Below are positions 22,679-30,863 of a stretch of 38,503 nt of DNA, in pieces (the stretch's first letter is position 1; every line of letters begins with the position of its first letter). A program made the position numbers and the translations under genes. The DNA comes from an uncultured Eubacteriales bacterium. Its GTDB lineage: Bacteria > Bacillota > Clostridia > Oscillospirales > Acutalibacteraceae. The stretch covers positions 1-38,503 of the forward strand of contig OMYO01000030.1 of the NCBI GenBank assembly GCA_900315285.1, read 5' to 3'. The notes below the pieces were generated by a model. That model did not search any database. It was not told where the DNA came from and was given only the letters and a program-made list of their open reading frames with translations.

Positions 22679-23871
22679 GTGAGAAGAGTGTGAAAAACGG
22701 TACCAAGGTCTACACGGCCCTCATCATTGCCGTCGTGCTCATCGTGGCCATTGCGTTGGCCGGTGTCTTTCTCAGCACCCATCGGTCCGGGGAGGACCGG
22801 ACGTCTCAGGGGGACAGCATCAAAATTGGCCAGTCCCGCAGCTATGAGACAGGTGGAACGGGGAAACTCACCAGTGTGGAAATTGCCGAGAAAGTAAAGC
22901 CATCCGTTATTGCCGTTGTCATTGAGACAGACGGCGGACAGGACTACGGCGAGGGCTCCGGCGTTGTCATGAGCGTCAACGAGGACCGCGGTGTCAGCTA
23001 CATCGTCACCTGCGCCCACATGATCAACACCCGCGGAACCTCTGTGGTCGTCCAGCTGGAAAATGGCACCAAGTACCCGGCACGGGTCGTCGGCTTTGAC
23101 AACCGCACCGACATCGGTGTCCTCTCGGTCAAGACCACAAAATTGAAACCGGCGGAATTCGGTGACTCCAGTGTCCTAAAAGTCGGCGAACCGGTTTATG
23201 CCATCGGCAACCCCGGCGGTACACAGTTCTACGGCTCCGTAACTTCCGGCATCATCTCTGCCATTGACCGTCCGACAGCCAGCTCCGAAAACGGTTATAC
23301 TATGGAGTGCATTCAGCACGACGCCGCCATTAACCCGGGCAACTCCGGTGGAGCGCTCGTGAACAGCTACGGACAGGTCATTGGTATCAACTCCTCGAAA
23401 ATCGCCTCAGAAGAATATGAGGGAATGGGCTTTGCCGTGCCCATCTCCATTGCCAAGAAATCAGTGGACAGCATCCTCGCCCATGGTTATGTGGCCGGAC
23501 GTGCTAAACTTGGAATCCAGTATCTGCCCTGCAGCAGCGTGGAGTCTTATGCCACCGCAGCAAAGCTGAACAAGCTGCCCTCCGGCACGGTCATCATTGC
23601 AAAAATTGGCAACGACAGTTCGTTTAACGGGACGTCGGTCCAGGCGGGCGACATCATCACCGCCGTCAACGGCAAAAACCTGCAGAGCTCCAACGACCTT
23701 CTGGCCGCTGTGGAGAAGGCAAAGCCCGGTGACAAGATGAAGCTCACCGTCGGACGAGTCAGCAAGGACTACAAGGTCACGCTGCGGCAGGTCACTGTTG
23801 TCATGAAGGAGGACCGGGGCAATACCTCCCAGCCGAAGCCCCAGAAACAGTTTGAAAACCCCTTCAACTGA
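22675..23871 (+). CDS. htrA: HtrA/DegP-like membrane-anchored serine protease
   Basis: 398 aa. One N-terminal membrane anchor at about residues 13-34 (YTALIIAVVLIVAIALAGVFL), then a trypsin-like domain with triad His115 (TCAHM), Asp146 (NRTDIGVL) and Ser224 (NPGNSGGAL). One PDZ domain follows at about 275-372 (GDIITAVNGKNLQSSNDLL). It degrades or refolds misfolded proteins outside the membrane. The catalytic His motif is CAHM instead of the usual VTNxHV; the three residues are still present. The start overlaps the kinase stop, so protease and kinase are made together. Bacillus CssRS controls htrA in trans, whereas here the three genes form one operon. Confidence 0.93.
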   Translation: MSEKSVKNGTKVYTALIIAVVLIVAIALAGVFLSTHRSGEDRTSQGDSIKIGQSRSYETGGTGKLTSVEIAEKVKPSVIAVVIETDGGQDYGEGSGVVMSVNEDRGVSYIVTCAHMINTRGTSVVVQLENGTKYPARVVGFDNRTDIGVLSVKTTKLKPAEFGDSSVLKVGEPVYAIGNPGGTQFYGSVTSGIISAIDRPTASSENGYTMECIQHDAAINPGNSGGALVNSYGQVIGINSSKIASEEYEGMGFAVPISIAKKSVDSILAHGYVAGRAKLGIQYLPCSSVESYATAAKLNKLPSGTVIIAKIGNDSSFNGTSVQAGDIITAVNGKNLQSSNDLLAAVEKAKPGDKMKLTVGRVSKDYKVTLRQVTVVMKEDRGNTSQPKPQKQFENPFN

Positions 23872-23953
23872 CACAGATAGATAATTTTATCGTACAAGTG
23901 TGCAAAAAAGAATTCCCTATTTCCGGTGCATGTGTTAAAATACAGTAAAGTGG

Positions 23954-23964
23954 ACATCTGATGT
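23954..23964. promoter_or_regulatory. Candidate operator of the second TetR gene
   Basis: ACATCTGATGT is a palindrome around one base, 54 bp before the start codon. It sits inside a wider inverted repeat, AAATACAG (23938-23945) and CTGTATTT (23981-23988). Both fit TetR-type autoregulation; neither is proven. Confidence 0.45.
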
Positions 23965-24017
23965 TCAATTGTGTAGTATGCTGTATTTAAAAGCATCCAC
24001 TCGGAGAGGTGAATTCA

Positions 24018-24590
24018 GTGAGCGGAAGAGACAATCCTATCTCTGTTCGGTCAAAAAGGCGAATTACGGATAGCCTGTTGGAATTGATGAAGGAGCAGCC
24101 CTTTGCGAAAATCTCTATAAAGGACATCGTCGACAGAGCGGGCCTGACCCGGCAGACGTTCTACCACAACTTTACATCCAAGGAAGAGGTGCTGCTGCAC
24201 CGGGAAGAAGAGCTCTGTGACGCCTTCTTCGCCTATCTGAAGGAACACCCAATGAAAAACTGGGAGGACTTCATCTGGTTTTACTTCCGGTACTGGCAGA
24301 CCAATGCGGAATTTGTCCAGCTCCTCATCGACAACGAGCTGGTCTATGTTCTGAATATGCAGTATCCGAAATACATGGAGCGGGTGGACGAACTGCTCTC
24401 GTTTTCCAGCTTGGAGCTCCCTCCGCAGGAACAGAAGTATTACTATTCCTTCGTCTCCGGTGCTGTTGTCAGTATCCTGGTCTCCTGGGTCGGCAGCGGA
24501 ATGGTGACCCCCGCAAGGGAAATGGCCACGCTGGTCATCCACATCCTCACCGGAAGCGTCGGGTATCCGGATCTTCGCGAAATGGGATAG
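24018..24590 (+). CDS. TetR/AcrR-family regulator (DhaS-like)
   Basis: 190 aa. GTG at 24018 is taken as start because GAGAGG lies 8 nt upstream; another GTG is 9 nt earlier. The HTH is classic (DSLLELMKEQPFAKISIKDIVDRAGLTRQTFYHNF). The C-terminal part (WEDFIWFYFRYWQTNAEFVQLLIDN ... GAVVSILVSWVGSGM) resembles TetR_C_8/DhaS-type proteins common in Clostridia and Bacilli. It is monocistronic, with a strong terminator behind it. Target unknown; divergent or distant genes are possible. Confidence 0.88.
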   Translation: MSGRDNPISVRSKRRITDSLLELMKEQPFAKISIKDIVDRAGLTRQTFYHNFTSKEEVLLHREEELCDAFFAYLKEHPMKNWEDFIWFYFRYWQTNAEFVQLLIDNELVYVLNMQYPKYMERVDELLSFSSLELPPQEQKYYYSFVSGAVVSILVSWVGSGMVTPAREMATLVIHILTGSVGYPDLREMG

Positions 24591-24609
24591 ACATAGGAAA
24601 AAAACAGAC

Positions 24610-24642
24610 AAGCAGCCGCAGTTTGCGGCTGCTTCTTTTTCT
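24610..24642 (+). terminator. Rho-independent terminator of the second TetR gene
   Basis: AAGCAGCCGCA (24610-24620) and TGCGGCTGCTT (24624-24634) form a perfect 11-bp stem with a 3-nt loop, followed by CTTTTTC. Confidence 0.88.
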
Positions 24643-24671
24643 TGACAATGCCCTTTGGAAATCCATATAAT
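24642..24671 (+). promoter_or_regulatory. Strong sigma-A promoter of rny
   Basis: TTGACA (24642-24647), an 18-bp spacer and TATAAT (24666-24671), both consensus. It begins directly on the T-run of the preceding terminator and gives a leader of about 130 nt. Confidence 0.8.
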
Positions 24672-24693
24672 ATACTAGTACTCTAGTAGTATG

Positions 24694-24765
24694 TTTGATA
24701 TTGTCTGCACAAATATCAAAATAGTTTGTTGAAATATTACGGGGGTCAAACCCATATCGTTTCAA
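24694..24765 (+). promoter_or_regulatory. Structured 5' leader of rny
   Basis: TTTGATATT (24694-24702) pairs with AATATCAAA (24712-24720); further on TTGAAA (24729-24734) pairs with TTTCAA (24760-24765) around GGGT-CAA-ACCC. The leader could be a processing site for RNase Y itself (autoregulation), which is inference. Confidence 0.4.
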
Positions 24766-24806
24766 TTGCACTTTTAAAATTTAATACAGGGAGGTGAATC
24801 TACACT

Positions 24807-26360
24807 TTGAATTTGACGCTGTCAGTTATTCTTATTGTCGTCGCCATTGTCGTCGGTATCATCGTCGGCTTCTTCATCGGAGAAAGCCACCGCAAGAGAG
24901 TGGCAGAGGCCGCCATCGGCTCTGCCAATCAGGAGGCTGCCAGAATCATCAACCAGGCACTCACCACCGCCGAACAGCAGAAGAAAGAGAAAATCCTCGA
25001 GGCAAAGGATGAAATCCATCGCCAGCGCACCGAGACGGAGAAGGATCTCCGGGACCGCAGAAATGAGGTCCAGCGCCAGGAGCGGAGGCTCATCCAGAAA
25101 GAGGAGTCCCTCGACCGCAAGACCAGTGCCCTGGAGAAGAAGGAAGACGTTGTAGCCAAAAAGCTCAAGGCCGCAGAGAAGAAGGCTGAAGAGGTGGAAG
25201 CTCTCAAAAAGAACGAGTTTGAAGTTCTCGAGAGAATCTCCGGTTTCACAGAGACTCAGGCCCGGGACTACATCCTCGCCCAGGTGGACGAGAAACTGGA
25301 CCACGAGAAAGCGGCCAAAATCATGGATGCCCAGGAACAGATCAAGGAGCAGTCCGACGAAATGGCCCGCAGAATTGTCACCACCGCCATCCAGCGCTGC
25401 GCCGCAGAACGGACCACCGAGGCAACCGTGTCCGTTGTGCCGCTTCCCAATGACGAAATGAAGGGACGCATCATCGGCCGTGAGGGCCGTAACATCCGTG
25501 CCATAGAGACCGTCACAGGTGTAGATCTTATTATTGATGATACTCCGGAGACCATTACGATCTCCTGCTTCGAACCGGTCCGTCGGGAAATTGCCCGGCT
25601 GACGCTGGAACGTCTCATCCAGGACGGGCGCATCCATCCTGCCCGCATTGAGGAGACGTATGAGAAGTGTAAAAAAGAGGTCAATCAGACCATCAAACAG
25701 ACCGGAGAACGGGCTGTTTTGGACGCCGGCGTCACCGGTATCCACCCGGAGCTCGTGAAGCTCCTTGGACGTCTGAAGTACCGCACCAGCTACGGCCAGA
25801 ACGTTCTGGACCACTCGCTGGAGGTCTGTTATATCAGCGGACTCATAGCGTCCGAAATTGGTGCCGACGTGAAACAGGCAAAACGTGCAGGCCTGCTCCA
25901 CGACATCGGAAAAGCGCTTGACCACGAAATGGAGGGCTCCCACGTACAGCTTGGCGCCGACGCGGCCAAGAAGTACAGAGAGAGTGAGCCAGTCGTCCAT
26001 GCCATCCGCGCACATCACGGCGACGTGGAACCAACCACCACCGTCGCATTCATTGTTCAGGCTGCCGACGCCATCTCGGCCGCAAGACCGGGTGCCCGCA
26101 GAGAGAACATTGAAAACTACATCAAGCGTCTGGAAAAACTGGAGGAAATTGCAGATTCCTTCGACGGGGTCGACACCTCGTTTGCCATTCAGGCCGGCCG
26201 TGAAATCCGCGTCATGGTCAAGCCCGAAAAAATCAACGATGACCAGATGGTCATCCTCGCCCACGACATCGCCGGAAGAATCGAGGATGAACTCGAGTAT
26301 CCCGGACAGATCAAGATCCACGTCGTCCGCGAGAGCCGCGTAATGGACTACGCAAAATAA
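24807..26360 (+). CDS. rny: Ribonuclease Y
   Basis: 517 aa, the usual length. Membrane-bound endoribonuclease that starts mRNA decay in Firmicutes. Order: N-terminal membrane helix (residues 4-26), long charged coiled coil (about 30-200), KH domain with GxxG loop in [14 protein letters not shown] (221-234), and HD domain with His365-Asp366 ([13 protein letters not shown]) and HAIRAHHGD. The start is TTG at 24807; no ATG or GTG is available in frame and AGGGAGG lies 12 nt upstream, a long but workable spacing. Followed by ymdB, its usual neighbour, after a terminator-like hairpin. Confidence 0.96.
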   Translation: MNLTLSVILIVVAIVVGIIVGFFIGESHRKRVAEAAIGSANQEAARIINQALTTAEQQKKEKILEAKDEIHRQRTETEKDLRDRRNEVQRQERRLIQKEESLDRKTSALEKKEDVVAKKLKAAEKKAEEVEALKKNEFEVLERISGFTETQARDYILAQVDEKLDHEKAAKIMDAQEQIKEQSDEMARRIVTTAIQRCAAERTTEATVSVVPLPNDEMKGRIIGREGRNIRAIETVTGVDLIIDDTPETITISCFEPVRREIARLTLERLIQDGRIHPARIEETYEKCKKEVNQTIKQTGERAVLDAGVTGIHPELVKLLGRLKYRTSYGQNVLDHSLEVCYISGLIASEIGADVKQAKRAGLLHDIGKALDHEMEGSHVQLGADAAKKYRESEPVVHAIRAHHGDVEPTTTVAFIVQAADAISAARPGARRENIENYIKRLEKLEEIADSFDGVDTSFAIQAGREIRVMVKPEKINDDQMVILAHDIAGRIEDELEYPGQIKIHVVRESRVMDYAK

Positions 26361-26373
26361 ACACGGAAAAGAC

Positions 26374-26416
26374 AGGAGGTCTTTCCGGCTCACAGAGCCG
26401 GCGGAGACCTCCTTTT
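26374..26416 (+). terminator. Terminator-like hairpin between rny and ymdB
   Basis: AGGAGGTCT (26374-26382) pairs with AGACCTCCT (26405-26413) and inside it CCGGCTC pairs with GAGCCGG, followed by TTT. It lies 30 nt before the ymdB start, so ymdB expression needs partial read-through or a promoter I do not see. Confidence 0.75.
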
Positions 26417-26445
26417 CTCCTATCTATGAGAAAGGACAGAACACC

Positions 26446-27219
26446 ATGAGAGTGCTTGCAGTCGGAGATGTCTCCGGAGAGGACGGGACCCGTTTCCTCC
26501 AGAAGACGCTGCCGCCCTATAAACGGGTGGCCGGGGTGGATTTCTGCATTGTGAACGGGGAAAACTCCAACCGGGGCAACGGCATTACCCCGGACTCCAT
26601 GCGGGACATCTTTGCCGCCGGGGCCGATGTTATTACCACCGGCAACCACGCATTCCATCGCCGGGAAATGTATGACACGTTTGACAGCAGTGAGTTCGTA
26701 CTGCGGCCCGCCAATTTCCCGGAGGCGGTCCCGGGCAGGGGATGGTGTATAATAGATAAAGGGCGCTACCAGGTCGGTGTCATCAACCTCATGGGCACCG
26801 TCTATATGGAGCCGCTGGGAAACCCATTTCAGTGCGTTGACAGCATTCTAAAAAAAATGGAGAACTGCAAGGTCATTCTGCTGGATTTCCATGCAGAGGC
26901 GACCTCGGAAAAACGCGCCATGGGCTTCTATCTGGACGGAAAAGTCTCCGCGGTCTATGGGACCCACACCCATGTGCAGACCGCTGACGAGCAGATCCTC
27001 CCGAAGGGAACCGGTTACATGACGGATATCGGCATGACCGGCCCCGTCCAGTCCGTGCTGGGTGTCAGCCCAGATATTATCATTCAAAAACTCCGGACGA
27101 ATCTCCCGGTCCGGTTTGACCTCATGCGGGGAGGGGAACAGATGCTGAATGGCTGTCTGTTCGACATCGACGAGCACACCGGCAGAACAACCGCCGTGGA
27201 GCGGGTTCGCCTCACCTGA
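26446..27219 (+). CDS. ymdB: YmdB-family metallophosphoesterase
   Basis: 257 aa. Family TIGR00282: GDVSGEDG at residues 7-14, VNGENSNRGNGIT near 39, TTGNHAFHRRE near 65, LDFHAEATSEKRAMG near 145, and GTHTHVQTADEQILPKGTGYMTDIGMTG near 172-200, which together supply the two-metal site. In Bacillus the protein hydrolyses 2',3'-cAMP and influences biofilm gene expression and RNase Y-dependent steps. AAAGGA lies 9 nt before the ATG. The position right after rny matches many Firmicutes. Confidence 0.93.
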   Translation: MRVLAVGDVSGEDGTRFLQKTLPPYKRVAGVDFCIVNGENSNRGNGITPDSMRDIFAAGADVITTGNHAFHRREMYDTFDSSEFVLRPANFPEAVPGRGWCIIDKGRYQVGVINLMGTVYMEPLGNPFQCVDSILKKMENCKVILLDFHAEATSEKRAMGFYLDGKVSAVYGTHTHVQTADEQILPKGTGYMTDIGMTGPVQSVLGVSPDIIIQKLRTNLPVRFDLMRGGEQMLNGCLFDIDEHTGRTTAVERVRLT

Positions 27220-27256
27220 AAGACAAGATAAGTTACATTCGCAGGAGAGTTGCTAT

Positions 27257-28714
27257 ATGAAACATTTGAGACAGTGGACCGCCCTTCTCCTGGCCCTGGT
27301 TCTTCTGTTCACGCTAACCGCGTGCTCCGGAAAGAAAAGCGGCAAGACCGAAAAGACGGAGGCCAGTTCCAGCGACGTGCGTCTTCCCTACTCCCGTGAG
27401 GACGGAGTCAACCCCTTCACGGCGGTGAGCCTCATGAACCAGCCGGTCATGCCGCTGCTCTACGAGGGTCTGTTCTATATGAATTCCTCCTATGAGCCGG
27501 TGCCGGAAATCGCCGAGTCCGCCACGTTCGGCGGGGGGAATCTCGTCGTTCGGCTTCGCAGCGGTGCGCGATTCAGCGATGGTTCCCAAATTACACCCAC
27601 CGACGTCATCTACTCCTTCACCAGGGCCAAAAAATCCACCTACTATGGTACGGCCCTGACGATGTTTACTTCGGCCTCCACTACAGAACTGGGCTCGGTT
27701 GCCTTTCGACTGGCCTATGCCTCGAAATATGCGGCTGCCGACCTCACATTCCCCATTGTCAAGTCGGGAACGGCGGATAAGGGGGACAATATCCCAGTCG
27801 GTTCCGGCCCGTACTGCTACAGCGTCAGCAACATGGGCGGCGTTTTAAAGAAGAATGAGAACAATTCCTCCGTCCGCAGTGCTGACAAGAACAGCAGCGG
27901 CAGCCATCACGGCTCCATCAACCAGATTTTCCTCACGAATGTCTCCGACACGGCGACGCTCATGAGCAATCTCGCCATCGGCAACATCAATGCCGTCTAT
28001 GACGATCTGGCCGCCGGCCCGGTGACCCGGGTCCAGGCCAACTACGGCAAAATGCCCATGAACAATATCGTAGTCGTGAAGATGCGTGGGAACGGTGCCC
28101 TCGGCAACGCAAAGATCCGTCAGGATATCAGCGCTCTGCTGGACCGCTCTGCTCTTGTGGAGACCGGACTCAACGGATATGGCATCCCGTCGACGCTTCC
28201 CTATAACCCCCATTGGTATGTGACCAAGGGAATCAAGGTGCCGGCCATTAACAAAGATAAGGCAAAAGCACAGCTGCAGAAGGCCTTCAAGGGAAAGACC
28301 CTCTCCATCCTCACGGACGCAAGCAACCCGTTCAAGGTGAACCTTGCCACGGAGCTGCAGAAGCAGTTGAAGTCTATGGGAATCAGCAGCTCCATCGCCT
28401 CCGTGAATTATGACGGATATGCCAAGGCGGCTGGCGGCAGCGGCTATGACTTTATCATTGCCGAATACAAGCTGACCAACGACATGAATCTTTCGGCGGC
28501 CATGCCGGACAAACCGAACCTGAAACTGTACCAGAAGGTACTGACCGGGGAGATCACCCCGCAGAAGTACTGCCAGTGGTATTTGAAGCAGATGCCGTAC
28601 CTCACCCTCGCCTACCGGAGCGGGCTGCTCGCCTACTCCAAGGATCTGGGGAAAGCGCCGCATCCGCTGCCCGACAACCCCTATGCCGACGCATGGCAGT
28701 GGGAAGTTCATTGA
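27257..28714 (+). CDS. Orphan peptide-type ABC solute-binding lipoprotein (family 5)
   Basis: 485 aa, GGAGAG 7 nt before the ATG. Lipoprotein signal MKHLRQWTALLLALVLLFTLTAC, Cys23. The mature part matches family 5 (OppA/DppA) binding proteins: NQPVMPLLYEGLFYMNSSYEPVPEIAESA, VVRLRSGARFSDGSQITPTDVIYSFTRAK and VGSGPYCYSV. It is expected to bind oligopeptides or similar ligands outside the membrane. No permease or ATPase gene lies nearby, so it must work with a distant transporter or has another role. It is located between ymdB and asp23, an unusual place. Confidence 0.9.
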   Translation: MKHLRQWTALLLALVLLFTLTACSGKKSGKTEKTEASSSDVRLPYSREDGVNPFTAVSLMNQPVMPLLYEGLFYMNSSYEPVPEIAESATFGGGNLVVRLRSGARFSDGSQITPTDVIYSFTRAKKSTYYGTALTMFTSASTTELGSVAFRLAYASKYAAADLTFPIVKSGTADKGDNIPVGSGPYCYSVSNMGGVLKKNENNSSVRSADKNSSGSHHGSINQIFLTNVSDTATLMSNLAIGNINAVYDDLAAGPVTRVQANYGKMPMNNIVVVKMRGNGALGNAKIRQDISALLDRSALVETGLNGYGIPSTLPYNPHWYVTKGIKVPAINKDKAKAQLQKAFKGKTLSILTDASNPFKVNLATELQKQLKSMGISSSIASVNYDGYAKAAGGSGYDFIIAEYKLTNDMNLSAAMPDKPNLKLYQKVLTGEITPQKYCQWYLKQMPYLTLAYRSGLLAYSKDLGKAPHPLPDNPYADAWQWEVH

Positions 28715-28739
28715 AAACGATTGTATTGTATGATAAAAT
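28711..28739 (+). promoter_or_regulatory. Promoter of the asp23-fakA-recG operon
   Basis: TTGAAA (28711-28716), a 17-bp spacer and TGA-TAAAAT as extended -10 (28731-28739). It overlaps the stop codon of the solute-binding protein and precedes the Asp23 start by about 40 nt. Confidence 0.6.
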
Positions 28740-28778
28740 ATATTGCTTTTGAGAAATTCAGAGAGGGCAGGTGTCTCT

Positions 28779-29132
28779 ATGATCCAGTTTGAAAACCCGC
28801 TCGGCACCATTGAAATCGACGAGAAATACTTCTCGGAGCTTCTGGGGAACATTGTCCCCACGTGCTTTGGCGTAGTGGGAATGGCAGACCTGAACGTGTT
28901 CCAGAGTGTGCGCTCGTTCTTTGACCGGAAACATCAGTTCCCGGACCAGGGCGTCTCGGTGCGGAGCGAACCCGGCGGCCTTGTCATTGAACTCCATATC
29001 ATTGTCACCTATGGCCTGAACATTGAGACCGTCGTGCGCAACATTGTCGAAAAAGTGCGCTACACCACGGAGGACGTCACGGGAATGCCCGTGAAGAACG
29101 TCCGGGTCTATGTCGACGAAATGAGATCGTGA
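28779..29132 (+). CDS. Asp23/Gls24-family envelope stress protein
   Basis: 117 aa from ATG 28779 (AGGTG 5 nt upstream). It matches the Asp23/Gls24 (DUF322) fold: GTIEIDEKYFSELLGNIVPTCFGVVGMAD, VSVRSEPGGLVIELHIIVTYGLNIETVV, and a C-terminal NVRVYVDEMR. In Bacillus the equivalent yloU lies just before yloV (fakA); the same order here supports orthology. In Staphylococcus Asp23 is a membrane-associated stress protein. Direct role in this organism unknown. Confidence 0.92.
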   Translation: MIQFENPLGTIEIDEKYFSELLGNIVPTCFGVVGMADLNVFQSVRSFFDRKHQFPDQGVSVRSEPGGLVIELHIIVTYGLNIETVVRNIVEKVRYTTEDVTGMPVKNVRVYVDEMRS

Positions 29133-29145
29133 GGAGTACGGAACA

Positions 29146-30858
29146 GTGATAAACGGAGCTACGTTACGGGACGCTGTCATATCAGCGGCCCACAATGTCA
29201 ATAACAACCGCAAGGCAGTGGACGCCTTGAACGTCTTCCCGGTCCCCGACGGCGACACGGGAACGAATATGTCCATGACCATCAACTCCGCGCGCAAAGA
29301 GCTGGAGCGTCTCCCGGACGACGTGACCGTAGGCAAGGTCGCATCCAAGACTGCCTCCGCCATGCTGCGGGGTGCCCGGGGCAACTCCGGTGTTATTCTC
29401 TCCCTAATTTTCCGCGGAATCTCCAAGGGCTTGAAGGGGTATGAGGAAATTGACTCCCGGACCATGGTCCTCGCCCTCTCCTATGGCGTGGAATCCGCCT
29501 ATAAGGCTGTCATGAAGCCCACCGAGGGAACCATTCTCACGGTGGTCCGTCTCGCCTGCCAGGCCGGCGCCAAGTTCGGAACGGAGAACAAAGAGGCCCC
29601 GTTCGAGGACGTCTGGGCCGCCGTCATTGAGGGCGCAAAGGACGCCCTGGCACAGACTCCGGAAATGCTTCCGGTTCTGAAAAAAGCGGGCGTCGTCGAC
29701 GCCGGCGGCCAGGGACTCCTCCTCGTCTTTGAGGGCATGCAGAGCGTATTCAAAGACGGAAAGATCATGGAGGATGCGGAACAGGCTGAGGTAGAGGAAA
29801 AGGTCGAGGAGGCCCCCAAGGCGGCCCCGGCCGAGAACGCTGCCCGGTATGCTTACTGCACCGAGTATCTTGTACTCCGGGACAAGTCCTCTACAAAGGA
29901 CCCCTTAAGCCTCAAGGCTTATCTGGAATCCATTGGTGACCAGCTTGCCTGCGAGGTGGACGAAGACTTCATTCAGGTCCATGTCCATACCAACGAGCCC
30001 GGTAAGGCCCTGAACCAGGGCAAGAAACACGGCGAGCTCGTCAAGGTGAAGATTACGAATATGTTCCAGCCGGCCATCAACCGGGGCGAGGACGAGCGCA
30101 TTGCCCGCATTGATCTCGACAAGTATCACACCGACCCGGAGGTGCCCGCTGAGAGCGAAGAAGAGGCCTCTTCCCAGAAGTTTGAGAAGGTGGAGCCCAC
30201 CAAGGAGATCGGCTTTGTCGCCGTCTGCGCCGGTGACGGTCTCTCGGAACTTTTCAAGGAAATTGGCGCCGACATCGTCGTGTCCGGCGGACAGACCATG
30301 AACCCCAGCACGGAGGACATCCTCAATGCAGTGGAGGCCACTCCGGCCCACACGGTCTTTGTCCTGCCCAACAATAAAAACATTATCATGGCGGCGGAGC
30401 AGGTGGATCCCATCTCGTCCCGCAACGTCATTGTCATTCCGACCCGCACCATTCCCCAGGGCATTACAGCCATGCTCCACTTCAACCCGGACGAGCCGGT
30501 GAAGGAGAACCATCTCAGCATGGTGAAATCCCTCGACAGCGTCTCCACGGCCCAGGTCACATTTGCGGCCCGTGACAGTGAAATTGACGGTTTCCACATC
30601 AAGAAGGGACAAATGCTCGGCATGGAGAACGGGGCCATCACAGTTGTGGAGGATGACCCCATTCTGACCGCTTACAAAGTGACGCGCCACCTCTGCTCCC
30701 GCAAGACGGAAATGGTCACCATCTTCTACGGCGAGGGTGCCACAGAGGACGACGCAGGTACGCTGGAGAATATGATCAACGACCGCTTCGGCTCCATTGA
30801 GACCCAGGTGGTCTACGGGGGACAGCCGGTCTACTCGTTCATTATCTCGGTGGAATAA
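29146..30858 (+). CDS. fakA: Fatty acid kinase catalytic subunit / DAK2-domain protein (YloV type)
   Basis: 570 aa, GTG start with GAGGAG 9 nt upstream, 13 nt after asp23. N-terminal DhaL/DAK2 kinase domain with DGDTGTNM (metal binding) and GARGNSGVILS; a central FakA-type domain; a C-terminal DegV-like FakA domain (VEATPAHTVFVLPNNKNIIMAAEQV). In the family it phosphorylates fatty acids held by FakB to feed membrane lipid synthesis. A fakB is not in the window. An Ala/Glu-rich linker around residues 210-230 joins the first two domains. Order asp23-fakA-recG is conserved in Firmicutes. Confidence 0.92.
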   Translation: MINGATLRDAVISAAHNVNNNRKAVDALNVFPVPDGDTGTNMSMTINSARKELERLPDDVTVGKVASKTASAMLRGARGNSGVILSLIFRGISKGLKGYEEIDSRTMVLALSYGVESAYKAVMKPTEGTILTVVRLACQAGAKFGTENKEAPFEDVWAAVIEGAKDALAQTPEMLPVLKKAGVVDAGGQGLLLVFEGMQSVFKDGKIMEDAEQAEVEEKVEEAPKAAPAENAARYAYCTEYLVLRDKSSTKDPLSLKAYLESIGDQLACEVDEDFIQVHVHTNEPGKALNQGKKHGELVKVKITNMFQPAINRGEDERIARIDLDKYHTDPEVPAESEEEASSQKFEKVEPTKEIGFVAVCAGDGLSELFKEIGADIVVSGGQTMNPSTEDILNAVEATPAHTVFVLPNNKNIIMAAEQVDPISSRNVIVIPTRTIPQGITAMLHFNPDEPVKENHLSMVKSLDSVSTAQVTFAARDSEIDGFHIKKGQMLGMENGAITVVEDDPILTAYKVTRHLCSRKTEMVTIFYGEGATEDDAGTLENMINDRFGSIETQVVYGGQPVYSFIISVE

Positions 30859-30863
30859 GGACT

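Noticed and set aside
24822..26393. 523-aa minus-strand open frame opposite rny
   Set aside because: Mirror of the Glu/Lys/Arg-rich RNase Y coding strand; no family resemblance and no ribosome binding site.
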